58,679 nt of DNA from an uncultured Clostridia bacterium (lineage in GTDB: Bacteria > Bacillota_A > Clostridia > TANB77 > CAG-508): the NCBI GenBank assembly GCA_944392525.1, contig CALXXB010000002.1, positions 1 through 58,679 on the forward strand, given 5' to 3'. A program made the translations under genes and the position numbers. The notes under the pieces were generated by a model, which worked only from the letters and a program-made list of their open reading frames with translations, had not been told where the DNA came from and ran no database searches. Of this stretch, positions 8,852-18,677 are shown piece by piece (positions within the stretch are counted from its first letter, which is position 1; every line of letters begins with the position of its first letter).

Positions 8852-10020
8852 TGGAGAATGCTAATAAAGATAATGTGCTTATAATATTTGATGATATATT
8901 TCCAAGTGTATATTCACCATTTAGATATGAAGAGTATACAGAATATATAAAGTATTTTGAAAATGTATTTATTTTTACAACAGGAAAATCATTAAGAGCA
9001 GTAGGAGAAACAAGAAATCTTAAAGAAGTAATAGAAGAATTCGAAGAAAAGGATTATAGATACAAAGGAAAAGTTTTTGAGCTAAATGATGAAAATATCA
9101 AAAAAATAAAAGAGTATAAAAATAAAATTTCAATTTTAACATTTCTAGCAAATGTAAGAGAGAATTTTAAACTGTTAGAAAAATATGAGATTCCTTTTAT
9201 TTTTACATTATATCCTGGTGGAGGATTTGTTTTAAATGATGAAGATTGTGATTTTGAGCTAAGGAAGATTTGTTGTTCTAAATATTTTAAAAAAGTAATA
9301 GTTACGCAAAAAAATGTTTATAAATATTTACTTAAGAAAAAAATAGTTAAAAAAGAGCAAATTAAATTTATATTTGGCGTAGTTACTCCAGAAGAAATTT
9401 TAGAACAAGAAAATGAAGAAAGAAAAAATTATAGAGTAAATAAAAATAATTTGGATTTGTGTTTTGTAGCTCATAAATATACGGAAAAAGGATTAGATAA
9501 AGGTTATGATATTTTTATAGATGTAGCAAAGAGATTAAGTAAAAAGTATAAGGATATTTATTATCATGTAATAGGGGGATTTGATAAATCAGATATAGAT
9601 GTTAGTGAATTAGAAGGAAAGATAAAGTTCTATGGAATAAAAGACTCAAAATGGTTGAGAAATTTTTACAATAATATGGATATTATAGTTTCACCAAATA
9701 GACCATTTATGTTGGGAAAAGGAACTTTTGATGGATTTCCAACAGGTTCGGCAACTGAAGCTATGATAAGAGGAGTGCTATTATTATGTACAGATGAATT
9801 AAAGCTAAATGTGAAATTTAAAAATAGAAAGGATTTAATAATAATTAAACCAGATATAAATAATGTAGCAAAAACTATAGAAAAAATATATAGAAATCCT
9901 AATAAAATTACAAAAATAGCAAAACAAGGTAGTAAGAAAGCTAAAGAAATATATTCAAAAGAAAGTCAAATTGCACCAAGATGTAAAATAATAAAAGATT
10001 TATTTGAGAAAGAGGGATAA
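8851..10020 (+). CDS. Glycosyltransferase, GT4-like
   Basis: A 389-residue GT-B protein. The C-terminal half shows the Rossmann strand with HVIGGFDKSD and the conserved donor-site region FDGFPTGSATEAMIRGV, typical of family 4 retaining transferases. Its ATG overlaps the aminotransferase stop by one base, suggesting translational coupling. It may transfer the amino-dideoxy sugar made by the preceding genes. Confidence 0.8.
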   Translation: MENANKDNVLIIFDDIFPSVYSPFRYEEYTEYIKYFENVFIFTTGKSLRAVGETRNLKEVIEEFEEKDYRYKGKVFELNDENIKKIKEYKNKISILTFLANVRENFKLLEKYEIPFIFTLYPGGGFVLNDEDCDFELRKICCSKYFKKVIVTQKNVYKYLLKKKIVKKEQIKFIFGVVTPEEILEQENEERKNYRVNKNNLDLCFVAHKYTEKGLDKGYDIFIDVAKRLSKKYKDIYYHVIGGFDKSDIDVSELEGKIKFYGIKDSKWLRNFYNNMDIIVSPNRPFMLGKGTFDGFPTGSATEAMIRGVLLLCTDELKLNVKFKNRKDLIIIKPDINNVAKTIEKIYRNPNKITKIAKQGSKKAKEIYSKESQIAPRCKIIKDLFEKEG

Positions 10021-10021
10021 A

Positions 10022-10583
10022 ATGGATAGTTTTTATTCAAGAGATGAACTTAAAAAAATTGGCTTAAAAAAATATGGAGAAAATGTTTTTTTAAGTAAAA
10101 AAGCAAGTATATATAATCCTGAAAAGATTGAAATAGGGAACAATGTGAGAATTGACGATTTTTGTATTTTATCTCGGAAACATTGAAATTGGAAATTATG
10201 TCCATATCTCTGCTTATGTAGCTTTGTATGGAAAGGAAAGAATAAAAATAAATGATTTTTGTGGGTGTTCAGCAAGATGTACAATTTACAGTGCTACAGA
10301 TGATTTTTCTGGAGAGTATATGATTAGTCCAATGGTTCCAGAAGAACTTACAAATGTAATAAGCGGAGAAGTTGTTTTAGAAAAATATGTGCAGTTGGGA
10401 GCAAATACTGTAGTTATGCCAAGTGTGAAAATAGAAGAAGGATCTGTAGTAGGAGCTATGTCATTTGTAAATAGAAACTTAGATGAATGGGGGGTTTATG
10501 CAGGTATACCGTGTAAAAAAATAAAGGATAGAAAGAAAAATGTTATTTTATTAAGTAATAAAATAAGGGGGGGAAAAATTTGA
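10022..10583 (+). CDS. Hexapeptide-repeat acyltransferase, read through a +1 shift at CGG
   Basis: Left-handed beta-helix acyltransferase of about 186 residues, in the group of O- and N-acetyltransferases of O-antigen loci. Frame one gives MDSFYSRDELKKIGLKKYG through IDDFCILS (codon 51), then CGG (10175-10177), two sense codons and TGA. The next frame continues without a gap as GNIEIGNYVHISAYVALYG to the typical ending YAGIPCKKIKDRKK. Skipping C10175 restores the expected LSGNIEIG. In its setting it is a candidate for acetylating the dTDP-amino-dideoxy sugar. It could be a pseudogene, but four other genes in the window have the same lesion, so programmed shifting is more likely. Confidence 0.75.
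10175..10177 (+). other. In-frame CGG, +1 shift site 1 (acyltransferase)
   Basis: Reads TCT CGG AAA CAT TGA in the upstream frame. Omitting C10175 gives TCT GGA AAC ATT GAA, that is Ser-Gly-Asn-Ile-Glu, which joins the two halves of the hexapeptide protein exactly. Confidence 0.8.
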
Positions 10584-11689
10584 AACTTACAATAGTTACT
10601 ACCACATATAATCAAGAAAAGTATATAGGACAAGCGATAGATGGGATGCTTATGCAAAAGACTAAATTCCCTTTTAAGATTTTAATAAGTAATGACTGCT
10701 CAACTGATAACACAAAAAATATCTTAGAAGAATATAAGAAAAAATATCCTGATAAAATAGATATAATAAATCATAAAGAAAACTTAGGAGCAATTAAAAA
10801 TTTTGTAGATACTCTATCAAGGGTGAAAGATAGTGAGTATGTAGCTTTATGTGATGGAGACGATTTTTGGACAGATGAAAATAAGTTGCAAAAACAAGTT
10901 GATTTTTTAGATAATAATAAAGAATTTAATATTTGCTTTCATAAATCAAAGATGTTCTATGAAGATAATAAAAAAGAAAATGAAATAATTCCTAAAAACA
11001 CAAAAGAAGTTACAACAATAGAAGATTTAGTAAATGAAAATTACATAGTGGCAAATAGTGTGGTGTATAGATGGAAGTTCAATGATAAAGATTTAAAAGA
11101 GATTTTTCCAGAAAATATTGTTCCAGGAGATTATTATATTCATCTTTTACATGCACAAGACGGAAAAATTAAAATGATAGATGAAGTTATGTCAGCGTAT
11201 AGAAGACATGAAAATGGAATTTGGTGGAGTGATGACAATAAGGATAAAGAAGAATTTACATTAAAATATGGAGAAAAGTTTTTAAATTTTTATGATAAAG
11301 CAGAGAAAAATATAAGATTACCATTGAAACCATTTGAGGCACAAAGAAAAGATATAATTTATAATATTATAGTTACATATGTAAAAAATGGAAGAACAGA
11401 AGAAATTTTAACATTAATGAAAAGTAAAAGCGATAAAAGATTGTTTGAAGAAATTATGAAGGATATTGTAAATCGAAATATATGGTTTCTTGATGTTTTA
11501 GAGGCAGAAGATGTAAAATCAAAGAAAATAGAAAATTTAAAGAAGCAAATTGAAGATTTTAAAATTAAAGATAAAACATTGGAAGAAGAATTAGAAAAAT
11601 ATAAAGAAGAGAATGAAGCAATTAAGAATTCAAGATGGTGGAAATTACGAAACAAACTAAAAGGAATAAAAAATATAGGGAGAATATAG
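10580..11689 (+). CDS. GT2 glycosyltransferase with C-terminal coiled coil
   Basis: A 369-residue GT-A enzyme: TIVTTTYNQEKYIGQAI at the N-terminus, nucleotide-binding SNDCSTDNT, and CDGDDFW as the metal-binding DxD. Residues about 310-350 form a charged coiled coil, ending in SRWWKLRNKLKGIK, an amphipathic tail common in wall-glycan transferases. The start is a TTG overlapping the acyltransferase stop by four bases, after a G-rich ribosome binding site. Confidence 0.85.
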   Translation: MKLTIVTTTYNQEKYIGQAIDGMLMQKTKFPFKILISNDCSTDNTKNILEEYKKKYPDKIDIINHKENLGAIKNFVDTLSRVKDSEYVALCDGDDFWTDENKLQKQVDFLDNNKEFNICFHKSKMFYEDNKKENEIIPKNTKEVTTIEDLVNENYIVANSVVYRWKFNDKDLKEIFPENIVPGDYYIHLLHAQDGKIKMIDEVMSAYRRHENGIWWSDDNKDKEEFTLKYGEKFLNFYDKAEKNIRLPLKPFEAQRKDIIYNIIVTYVKNGRTEEILTLMKSKSDKRLFEEIMKDIVNRNIWFLDVLEAEDVKSKKIENLKKQIEDFKIKDKTLEEELEKYKEENEAIKNSRWWKLRNKLKGIKNIGRI

Positions 11690-12976
11690 ATGAATGCATT
11701 AAAAAAAGTTATATCATATATAGTATTATATATCATAATGATTATAATATTTTGCTTAGCTATGATTTCTGTTTATGCTATTCCTAATGATAGAATACAA
11801 TTTCATATACAAGAATCAAAAGATAATATTTTGAATTTTGATTCAAATCCATTTTTTACAGAATATATAAAAGGAGCTAATTTGGATGAATTTACAGATT
11901 TATTAATTTTAAATACCGCAATGAATAAAGGAAAAGGCAACGAAGAAAGCGTTATCGTAAGAGCTTTTGAAAATTCTAGATATGAAAATGGAGATGCAAT
12001 CCAGTCTTTTACAGAAACATTGGAAAATAGAGAACTATACAATAATCAAGAATATTCAAGATATTGGCATGGAATACAAGTAATATTAAGACCACTTTTA
12101 TTATTATTTAATTATGAAGAAATTCTATATATTTTTATGCTAGTTATTTTTATGTTATTGGGAATATCAGTAATATACATATATAAAAATTTAAACATAA
12201 TATATGCACTTGCCTTTTTATTTTCAATGTTAACAGTATGTGTTTTTATTGTACCAATGTCAATACAATTTACAGGAATATTTATTGTGATGTTTTTAAG
12301 TATTATTTTGATTAACATACTATATTCTAAGCAAAAGGAAAAGATATTTCCTTATCTATTTTTTATAATAGGAGGATGTACATGCTTTTTTGATTTATTA
12401 ACTGCTCCACTAATTACATTAGGCATTCCATTGATAATAGTATTGTTACTGCAAAATAAAAAAGAAAAAAGTTTTAAAAAGTCGATTATAACAATACTAA
12501 AATTGTCAATAATATGGGGAATTGCATATGTTAGTACGTTCTTTATAAAATGGGTTATAGCATCAATTGTACTAAAACAAGATATGATTACAGTTGCAAT
12601 CAACCAAATATTATTTAGAACTAATGGGAATACTGAATATCCTGCAACTAGATTGGGAGCAGTAAAAGAAAATATAAAATATTTTTACAATAATGTATTA
12701 TTAATTGTTATATTATTAATAATAGTAAGTTGGATTTTATTGTTGATTTTTTATAGAAAGAAAGTTAAAGACATGAAGAATATAATTATATTTGTAATTA
12801 TTGCATTATATCCATATGTGTGGTATATGATATTTGCAGGACATTCCACTATACATGCATATTTTACATATAGAGTACAAGTTATTGCAGTATTTGCAAT
12901 CTTATGTGCAATGATAGAGTGTATAGACATAAATAACAATTTTAGAAATAAAAAAATGATAAATAGTAATGAATAA
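11690..12976 (+). CDS. Polytopic membrane protein, possible GT-C type transferase or glycan-assembly protein
   Basis: A 428-residue protein with about nine predicted membrane segments: one near residues 8-28, a long outside loop of about 110 residues with acidic and aromatic residues (FENSRYENGDAI), then helices from about 145 to the C-terminus. I see no family motif beyond this shape, which resembles lipid-linked-sugar using GT-C enzymes. The ATG follows the previous stop without a gap. Confidence 0.6.
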   Translation: MNALKKVISYIVLYIIMIIIFCLAMISVYAIPNDRIQFHIQESKDNILNFDSNPFFTEYIKGANLDEFTDLLILNTAMNKGKGNEESVIVRAFENSRYENGDAIQSFTETLENRELYNNQEYSRYWHGIQVILRPLLLLFNYEEILYIFMLVIFMLLGISVIYIYKNLNIIYALAFLFSMLTVCVFIVPMSIQFTGIFIVMFLSIILINILYSKQKEKIFPYLFFIIGGCTCFFDLLTAPLITLGIPLIIVLLLQNKKEKSFKKSIITILKLSIIWGIAYVSTFFIKWVIASIVLKQDMITVAINQILFRTNGNTEYPATRLGAVKENIKYFYNNVLLIVILLIIVSWILLLIFYRKKVKDMKNIIIFVIIALYPYVWYMIFAGHSTIHAYFTYRVQVIAVFAILCAMIECIDINNNFRNKKMINSNE

Positions 12977-13106
12977 ATCATTTTTTATATTAAAGCAAGA
13001 AAATTAAAATGACTATTGTAGCAAAATACAAAAATGTGTTAATATCATTAATCACAAAATGCTGTATAAGTAGTACTAAAGTTATGAAAATAAAGAGGTG
13101 AAACCG

Positions 13107-14954
13107 GTGAAAAAAGAAAAATTTCAAAAATATGTATGGATTATTGAGCTTGCTTTATCCATAGTTCTTACAATTACATTAAACGTAGGATACACATATG
13201 AAAATAATTTATTAGAATGTTCAGGAGGAAATAATCTTGTATGGTTAATAGTATGTGCTTTCCTATATATTATATTTGATAAATATAGATTGATAGAAAA
13301 AACAAAAAGAATGAAAGTTGTAAGCATTATATTTGGAATTGTTATATCATTGTTCCAAGTAGTAGGACTATTAGCGCAGGAAATATGGAGAAATACTACG
13401 GCAGTTTTTACACAAAATATAGTTATTTTTATAATAATAAAATTTATTACATATATGATAATAGCATCTGTGATATTTAGTATAATAGTTGATAAATTGG
13501 AAAAAAGAAAACTAAAAGATGAAGATAAGAATGAAACAAAAAAGGAAAAATCTTTTTTTACTGGTAATCTAAAGTCATTTTTAATAGTTTTTTTAATTTT
13601 AACGGTAGCATATTTACCATATTATTTAAACTATTTTCCTGGAACAACTTCATTTGATACAAATTATCAATTAATGCAAGGATTTGGAATATACGATTAT
13701 ACAAATCATCATCCAGTATTACATACATTTTTAATATCTAGTATAATAGGATTAGTAAACAATTTAACAGGCTCATATACTATTGCATTTGGAGTGTGTT
13801 CGCTTATACAAATGATTATTTGTGCTTTAATATTTTCATTTGTAATTTTTTATATGGCTAAGAAAAAAGTAAGAGTATTATATAGAGTTCTAACATTAAT
13901 ATTTTTTGCAATAGCTCCGTTTATTTGTCAATTAAATATAGCTATTTGGAAAGATACACCATTTTCATTATTAGTACTATTGATGGTTATACCACTTATA
14001 GAAATTGCTACTAATAAGGAAGATTTCTTCAAAAACTATAAGAAAATTATACTTACAATAATTTTATTTATATTTATACCATTTTTAAAAAATACGGGTA
14101 TATATGTATTAGCAATAACTTTTCCAATTATATTATTTACAAATATAAAATATTGGAAAAAAGTAGTTATTATTTTTGCTATTCCTATACTTACATATGC
14201 AATAGTGACAGGACCGGTATTTGATAGATTAAATATAGCGGAAACTGAGTCAGCTGAAATTTTAACAATTCCAATACAACAGATGGCTAGAATTGAAAAA
14301 TATAGAAGTGATGAACTTACAAGAGAGGAACAAGAGTTAATACATAAATATATTCCAACTGATGATATAGCACAGAGGTATAATCCAACAATAGTAGATT
14401 TAGTAAAAGAAAAATTTGCAAATGATGTATTTAAAGAAAATAAAGTTGAATTTTTTAAATTGTTTTTAAAATTCACATTGAAATTTCCAGATGAAACGAT
14501 AGCTGCATTTGCATGCAACTCTTTTGGATATTATTATCCGGAAGTAGTAACATATTCTTTAGGTAGTGATACATATGAGACTCCATTAAATGAGCAACAA
14601 TTTATGAGAATAAAAAGAACACCAATAATTAAAATTAATCTTATAGATGAAACAATAAAACAAGTATATGATAAAGAAATTCCAATAGTAAGTTTGGTTG
14701 CTAATTTAGGATTTTACTTTTGGATTTTAATATTAATATTTTTTATAAATATATATTATAAAAAATATAATATATTATTAATTTTTATTCCGTATATTAT
14801 TGTTTTTCTCACTGCTATAGCTTCTCCAGTTTCAGGAGAACTAAGATATGTATATGCAATGCTTTTAAGTTTACCAATATTAATTTCATTTACACTTGAA
14901 AACTATAAAATAAAAAATAAAGAGGAAGAATATGATGAAAATATTAAAAAATAA
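13107..14954 (+). CDS. Polytopic membrane protein, DUF6020-like
   Basis: A 615-residue protein with about 12 membrane segments. Conserved-looking pieces are the first long outside loop YFPGTTSFDTNYQ with TNHHPVLHTF, then AIWKDTPFS, KNTGIYVLA and near the end SGELRYVYA; the next gene has the same pieces in the same order, so they are tandem paralogues. I recall this pattern from DUF6020 membrane proteins, which are GT-C-like; the assignment is from memory. GTG at 13107 is chosen because AGAGGTG lies six bases upstream; GTG at 13098 would sit on that site. The 130-bp gap before it is the widest in the operon and could hold a secondary promoter. Confidence 0.7.
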   Translation: MKKEKFQKYVWIIELALSIVLTITLNVGYTYENNLLECSGGNNLVWLIVCAFLYIIFDKYRLIEKTKRMKVVSIIFGIVISLFQVVGLLAQEIWRNTTAVFTQNIVIFIIIKFITYMIIASVIFSIIVDKLEKRKLKDEDKNETKKEKSFFTGNLKSFLIVFLILTVAYLPYYLNYFPGTTSFDTNYQLMQGFGIYDYTNHHPVLHTFLISSIIGLVNNLTGSYTIAFGVCSLIQMIICALIFSFVIFYMAKKKVRVLYRVLTLIFFAIAPFICQLNIAIWKDTPFSLLVLLMVIPLIEIATNKEDFFKNYKKIILTIILFIFIPFLKNTGIYVLAITFPIILFTNIKYWKKVVIIFAIPILTYAIVTGPVFDRLNIAETESAEILTIPIQQMARIEKYRSDELTREEQELIHKYIPTDDIAQRYNPTIVDLVKEKFANDVFKENKVEFFKLFLKFTLKFPDETIAAFACNSFGYYYPEVVTYSLGSDTYETPLNEQQFMRIKRTPIIKINLIDETIKQVYDKEIPIVSLVANLGFYFWILILIFFINIYYKKYNILLIFIPYIIVFLTAIASPVSGELRYVYAMLLSLPILISFTLENYKIKNKEEEYDENIKK

Positions 14955-16722
14955 AAATCTATGGATAATTATAATTTCAATTATTACAACTATGAGTATA
15001 TCAATTAATGTAATAAACGGAAGTTTTAGATTCTATGGAAATCAATTTAAATGGGTTATAGTATTATTTTTAATATATTTATTATTAAAAAAAGCTTTGG
15101 AAAAACCAACTAAGAGATTAATAATATGCTCTTGTATTTTTGGAGCAATAATATCAGTGTTTGCGATTCTAGGCTATACAGCAGAGACATATTTTAATAA
15201 CAATGTGAATATAACAAAAAAAGATTTTTTGGTAATAGCTTGTAAATTAGAAGTATGTCTTGTAACAATAACAGCAATGGCATCTATTATAATGAAACAA
15301 TTACCAACTATAATTGAAAAAATAAAAAATAAAAAAGAATATAAATTTTTTACAGCAAATAAAAAGTCAATATTGGTAGTAGCAATTATATTATTTATAG
15401 CATATCTACCATATTTATTATATTATTACCCAGGAAATGTTTTAATAGATTCAACAATACAAATAATGCAAGGAATGGGAGAGCTACCATTAACTAATCA
15501 TCATCCTGCAATTCATACGGGGATTATTACTTTATGCATAGATATTGGACATTTTCTAACTAATAACTATAATTTTGGCGTATTTGTATATACATTTTTA
15601 CAAACCATTGCAACTTGTTTTATATTTTCATTTACAATATATTATATGGCAAGGAAAAATGTACCGGTATTAATAAGAATTTTAAGCTTAATATTTTACG
15701 CATTATGTCCAACAATAGCATTTTTTACAATTACAATGTATAAAGATATTCCATTTGCATTATTTATGTTGTTGCTAACAATATGCATGGTAGAAATATC
15801 AACTAATACAGAAAATTTGGTAAAATCAAAATTAAGAATGATACTTACAGTAATTATAGTATTTGGTACATGTATATTTAGAAATAATGGGCTTTATGCT
15901 GTTATTTTAACATTTTTAATTTTATTAATAGCATTAAAAAAATACAAATTAAGAGTATGTGCTGTATTTTTTGTAGGAATATTGATATGCTTAATTGTTA
16001 CAGGTCCAATATATAATACGTTGGGCATAGAAAAAGGATCATCAAAAGAAGCATTTTCTGTTATATTCCAACAATATGCAAGACTTGTTAAATATGAAGA
16101 AAATAATCTTACTGAAGAAGAAAAAGAAATAATATATAGATATATACCAGTTGAGAATTTAGGAGAATTATATAATCCAGTATTTGCAGACCCTGTAAAA
16201 AGTAGTGTGTCTGAAGAAGTTGTAGAAGAGGATAAGGTAACTTTAATAACAACATATTTGAAACTTGCCTTAAAATATCCTAAACATACAATTGCTTCAT
16301 TAATATGTGGCTCTTATGGATATTACTATCCAAATACATTAGGATGGGGAGTATATACAGGTGTAAATGATGAGGAGTTTATAGGAGAGGTTGCAAACTA
16401 TGGAATAAAAGAACAACCATTAGTACAATTTACATTTTTAGATAAAGTTAATGACTATGTGAATACTAGAGACATCCCAATTGTTAGTATGTTCTTAAAT
16501 ATAGGTTTTCTATTCTGGGTATTTACCTTTGGAATAATATATTGTATTTATACAAAAAAATATAAATTAATATTAGCTTATATACCAGTTTTATGTATGT
16601 GGTTAACAACATTATTGTCGCCAGTGTTCGGAGAAGCAAGGTATGTATATAGTTTGTTTACATGTTTACCATTGCTATTAGCAATTAGTTTTAGCTATAA
16701 AAAAGGAGAAAAAGATGCATAA
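14932..16722 (+). CDS. Polytopic membrane protein, DUF6020-like, paralogue of 13107-14954
   Basis: A 596-residue protein with about 12 membrane segments. It shares with its neighbour YYPGNVLIDSTIQ, TNHHPAIHTG, TMYKDIPFA, RNNGLYAVI and FGEARYVYS. It overlaps the preceding gene by 23 bp and the next by 8 bp, so translation is probably coupled. ATG at 14932 or 14935 could be used, both behind GAGGAAG. The pair may be two GT-C type enzymes adding different groups to a lipid-linked glycan outside the membrane. Confidence 0.7.
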   Translation: MMKILKNKNLWIIIISIITTMSISINVINGSFRFYGNQFKWVIVLFLIYLLLKKALEKPTKRLIICSCIFGAIISVFAILGYTAETYFNNNVNITKKDFLVIACKLEVCLVTITAMASIIMKQLPTIIEKIKNKKEYKFFTANKKSILVVAIILFIAYLPYLLYYYPGNVLIDSTIQIMQGMGELPLTNHHPAIHTGIITLCIDIGHFLTNNYNFGVFVYTFLQTIATCFIFSFTIYYMARKNVPVLIRILSLIFYALCPTIAFFTITMYKDIPFALFMLLLTICMVEISTNTENLVKSKLRMILTVIIVFGTCIFRNNGLYAVILTFLILLIALKKYKLRVCAVFFVGILICLIVTGPIYNTLGIEKGSSKEAFSVIFQQYARLVKYEENNLTEEEKEIIYRYIPVENLGELYNPVFADPVKSSVSEEVVEEDKVTLITTYLKLALKYPKHTIASLICGSYGYYYPNTLGWGVYTGVNDEEFIGEVANYGIKEQPLVQFTFLDKVNDYVNTRDIPIVSMFLNIGFLFWVFTFGIIYCIYTKKYKLILAYIPVLCMWLTTLLSPVFGEARYVYSLFTCLPLLLAISFSYKKGEKDA

Positions 16723-17662
16723 AATAAGTGTAATAATACCAGTATATAATACTGAAAAATATATAGAAAAGTGCTTAGAAAGTCTTGCAGAGCAAACTAT
16801 GCAAGACTTCGAAGTCATTGTTGTAAATGATGGTTCAACTGACAATTCGAAGAAAGTAATCAAAGATTATATGAAGAATAGTAAGGTGGATATAAAATAC
16901 TTAGAAAAAGAAAATGGTGGACTAGCATCTGCTAGAAATTATGGGGTAGAACATGCTTCTGGAAAATATATATCATTTTTAGATAGTGATGATTATCTAG
17001 ATAAAGACTTATATAAAAATCTTGAAAAGTATATGGATGAAGATATAGATTTAATAAAATTCAAGATGAAGACAGTAGATGAAAAAGGTAATGTAATAGA
17101 AAAATTAGATGGCCCAGTATTTGATGTATGTACAGGGGAAGAAGGATACAAGAAGTTATGTACTTCGGACAAATATATGGATCCAGCATGTATTTATTTA
17201 TATAGAAAAGAATTTTTTGTAGAAAATAATTTTAAATACAAATTAAGATATCATGAAGACTTCGGATTAACGTCTTTAATAATTGTGCAAGCAAAAACGT
17301 TTGTATCAACAGAATTTTTTGGATACAATTACTTACAAACTGGAGAAAGTTTAACTAGAGGAAAAGATTATAAAAAAGATATAGACAGAGCAAAAGATAT
17401 GTTAGTACATTATGATAATATGATGACTTTAATAGATGCTTATTATAATATAAGTGATGAAACTAAAGACTTAGTAAAAAGATATTATACAAATTCTGTT
17501 GTATTAAAAGCAGATACGCTTAAAGGAGAAGATAAAAAACGTTATATAAAAGAGATAAAAGATAGGTTTATGTATAGAAATATAAAACCAGAGAATTTAA
17601 AACAAAAAATAAAAAGAATGTTATTAAAATATAATGTTAGTTTATATTTAAAAATGAGGTAA
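16715..17662 (+). CDS. GT2 glycosyltransferase
   Basis: A 315-residue GT-A enzyme: VIIPVYNTEKYIEKCLESL, NDGSTDNS, ENGGLASARNYG and the DxD motif in FLDSDDYLD, all in standard order in the first 100 residues. No membrane segment; the C-terminus is basic. It is one of two adjacent, related GT2 genes. Confidence 0.9.
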   Translation: MHKISVIIPVYNTEKYIEKCLESLAEQTMQDFEVIVVNDGSTDNSKKVIKDYMKNSKVDIKYLEKENGGLASARNYGVEHASGKYISFLDSDDYLDKDLYKNLEKYMDEDIDLIKFKMKTVDEKGNVIEKLDGPVFDVCTGEEGYKKLCTSDKYMDPACIYLYRKEFFVENNFKYKLRYHEDFGLTSLIIVQAKTFVSTEFFGYNYLQTGESLTRGKDYKKDIDRAKDMLVHYDNMMTLIDAYYNISDETKDLVKRYYTNSVVLKADTLKGEDKKRYIKEIKDRFMYRNIKPENLKQKIKRMLLKYNVSLYLKMR

Positions 17663-17665
17663 AAT

Positions 17666-18628
17666 ATGAAAAGTGTAAGTGTAATAGTTCCTTTCTATAA
17701 TGTGGAAAATTATATAGAAAAATGTTTAGAAACATTAGTACATCAAACATTAGAAGATATAGAAATAATACTTGTAAATGATGGATCAACAGATAGAAGT
17801 ATGGTTGTTGTTAAAAAGTTTTTAGAACAATATCCAGATAAGATTACATATCTAGAAAAAGAAAATGGTGGATTATCAGATGCAAGAAATTATGCCATTC
17901 CTTATGCTAAAGGAGAGTATATAGCATTCTTGGATTCAGATGATTATGTAGAAAGAACAATGTATAAAGACATGTATGAATTAGCCAAAAAAGAAGATAG
18001 TGATATGGTAGAATGTAATTTCTATTGGGAATATCCAGACAAGAAAAAAGAAGATGTTGGCATAGTTTATAACGGTAAAAAGGAAATGCTTGAAAAAGTA
18101 AGGGTAGTTGCTTGGAACAAATTGATAAAGAAAGAAATATTAGACGAGCATAAAATAACATTTCCTAAGGGACTAAGATATGAAGATGTAGAGTTTACTT
18201 ATAAGCTAATACCATATTTAGAAAAAGTATCTTTCTTAAAGAAACCATGTGTACACTATATACAAAGAGAAGGATCAATATCTAATAATCAAAATGAAAG
18301 AAATAAAGAAATTTTTGATGTACTAGAACATGTGATAGATTTTTATAAAGAAAATGATTTATATGAAGAATATAAAGATGAATTAGAATATGTATATGTT
18401 CGTTATGCTTTTTGTAGTTCATTACTTAGAATAGTAAAGATAAAAGATGAATTTGTACAAAGAAAATTATTAGATTTAACATGGGAAAAAGTAAATACTA
18501 CATTTCCAAATTGGAAGAAAAATCCTGTGTTAAAAAAGAAAAAGGATTTAAAAAGTATTTACCTAAAAACAATAACAAAATTTACATTTGAAATGTATAG
18601 TACACTATTTTCTTTATTCCAAAAATAA
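17666..18628 (+). CDS. GT2 glycosyltransferase
   Basis: A 320-residue GT-A enzyme similar to the previous gene in the first 100 residues (VIVPFYNVENYIEKCLETL, NDGSTDRS, ENGGLSDARNYA, FLDSDDYVE). The downstream half shows RYEDVEFTYKLIPYL, the acceptor-side segment typical of capsule and wall-glycan GT2 enzymes. Three bases separate it from its neighbour. Confidence 0.9.
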   Translation: MKSVSVIVPFYNVENYIEKCLETLVHQTLEDIEIILVNDGSTDRSMVVVKKFLEQYPDKITYLEKENGGLSDARNYAIPYAKGEYIAFLDSDDYVERTMYKDMYELAKKEDSDMVECNFYWEYPDKKKEDVGIVYNGKKEMLEKVRVVAWNKLIKKEILDEHKITFPKGLRYEDVEFTYKLIPYLEKVSFLKKPCVHYIQREGSISNNQNERNKEIFDVLEHVIDFYKENDLYEEYKDELEYVYVRYAFCSSLLRIVKIKDEFVQRKLLDLTWEKVNTTFPNWKKNPVLKKKKDLKSIYLKTITKFTFEMYSTLFSLFQK

Positions 18629-18677
18629 AAAAAGAAAATAAGAAATGTAAAATAAAAATAAAAGAAAAGGAAAAAGA

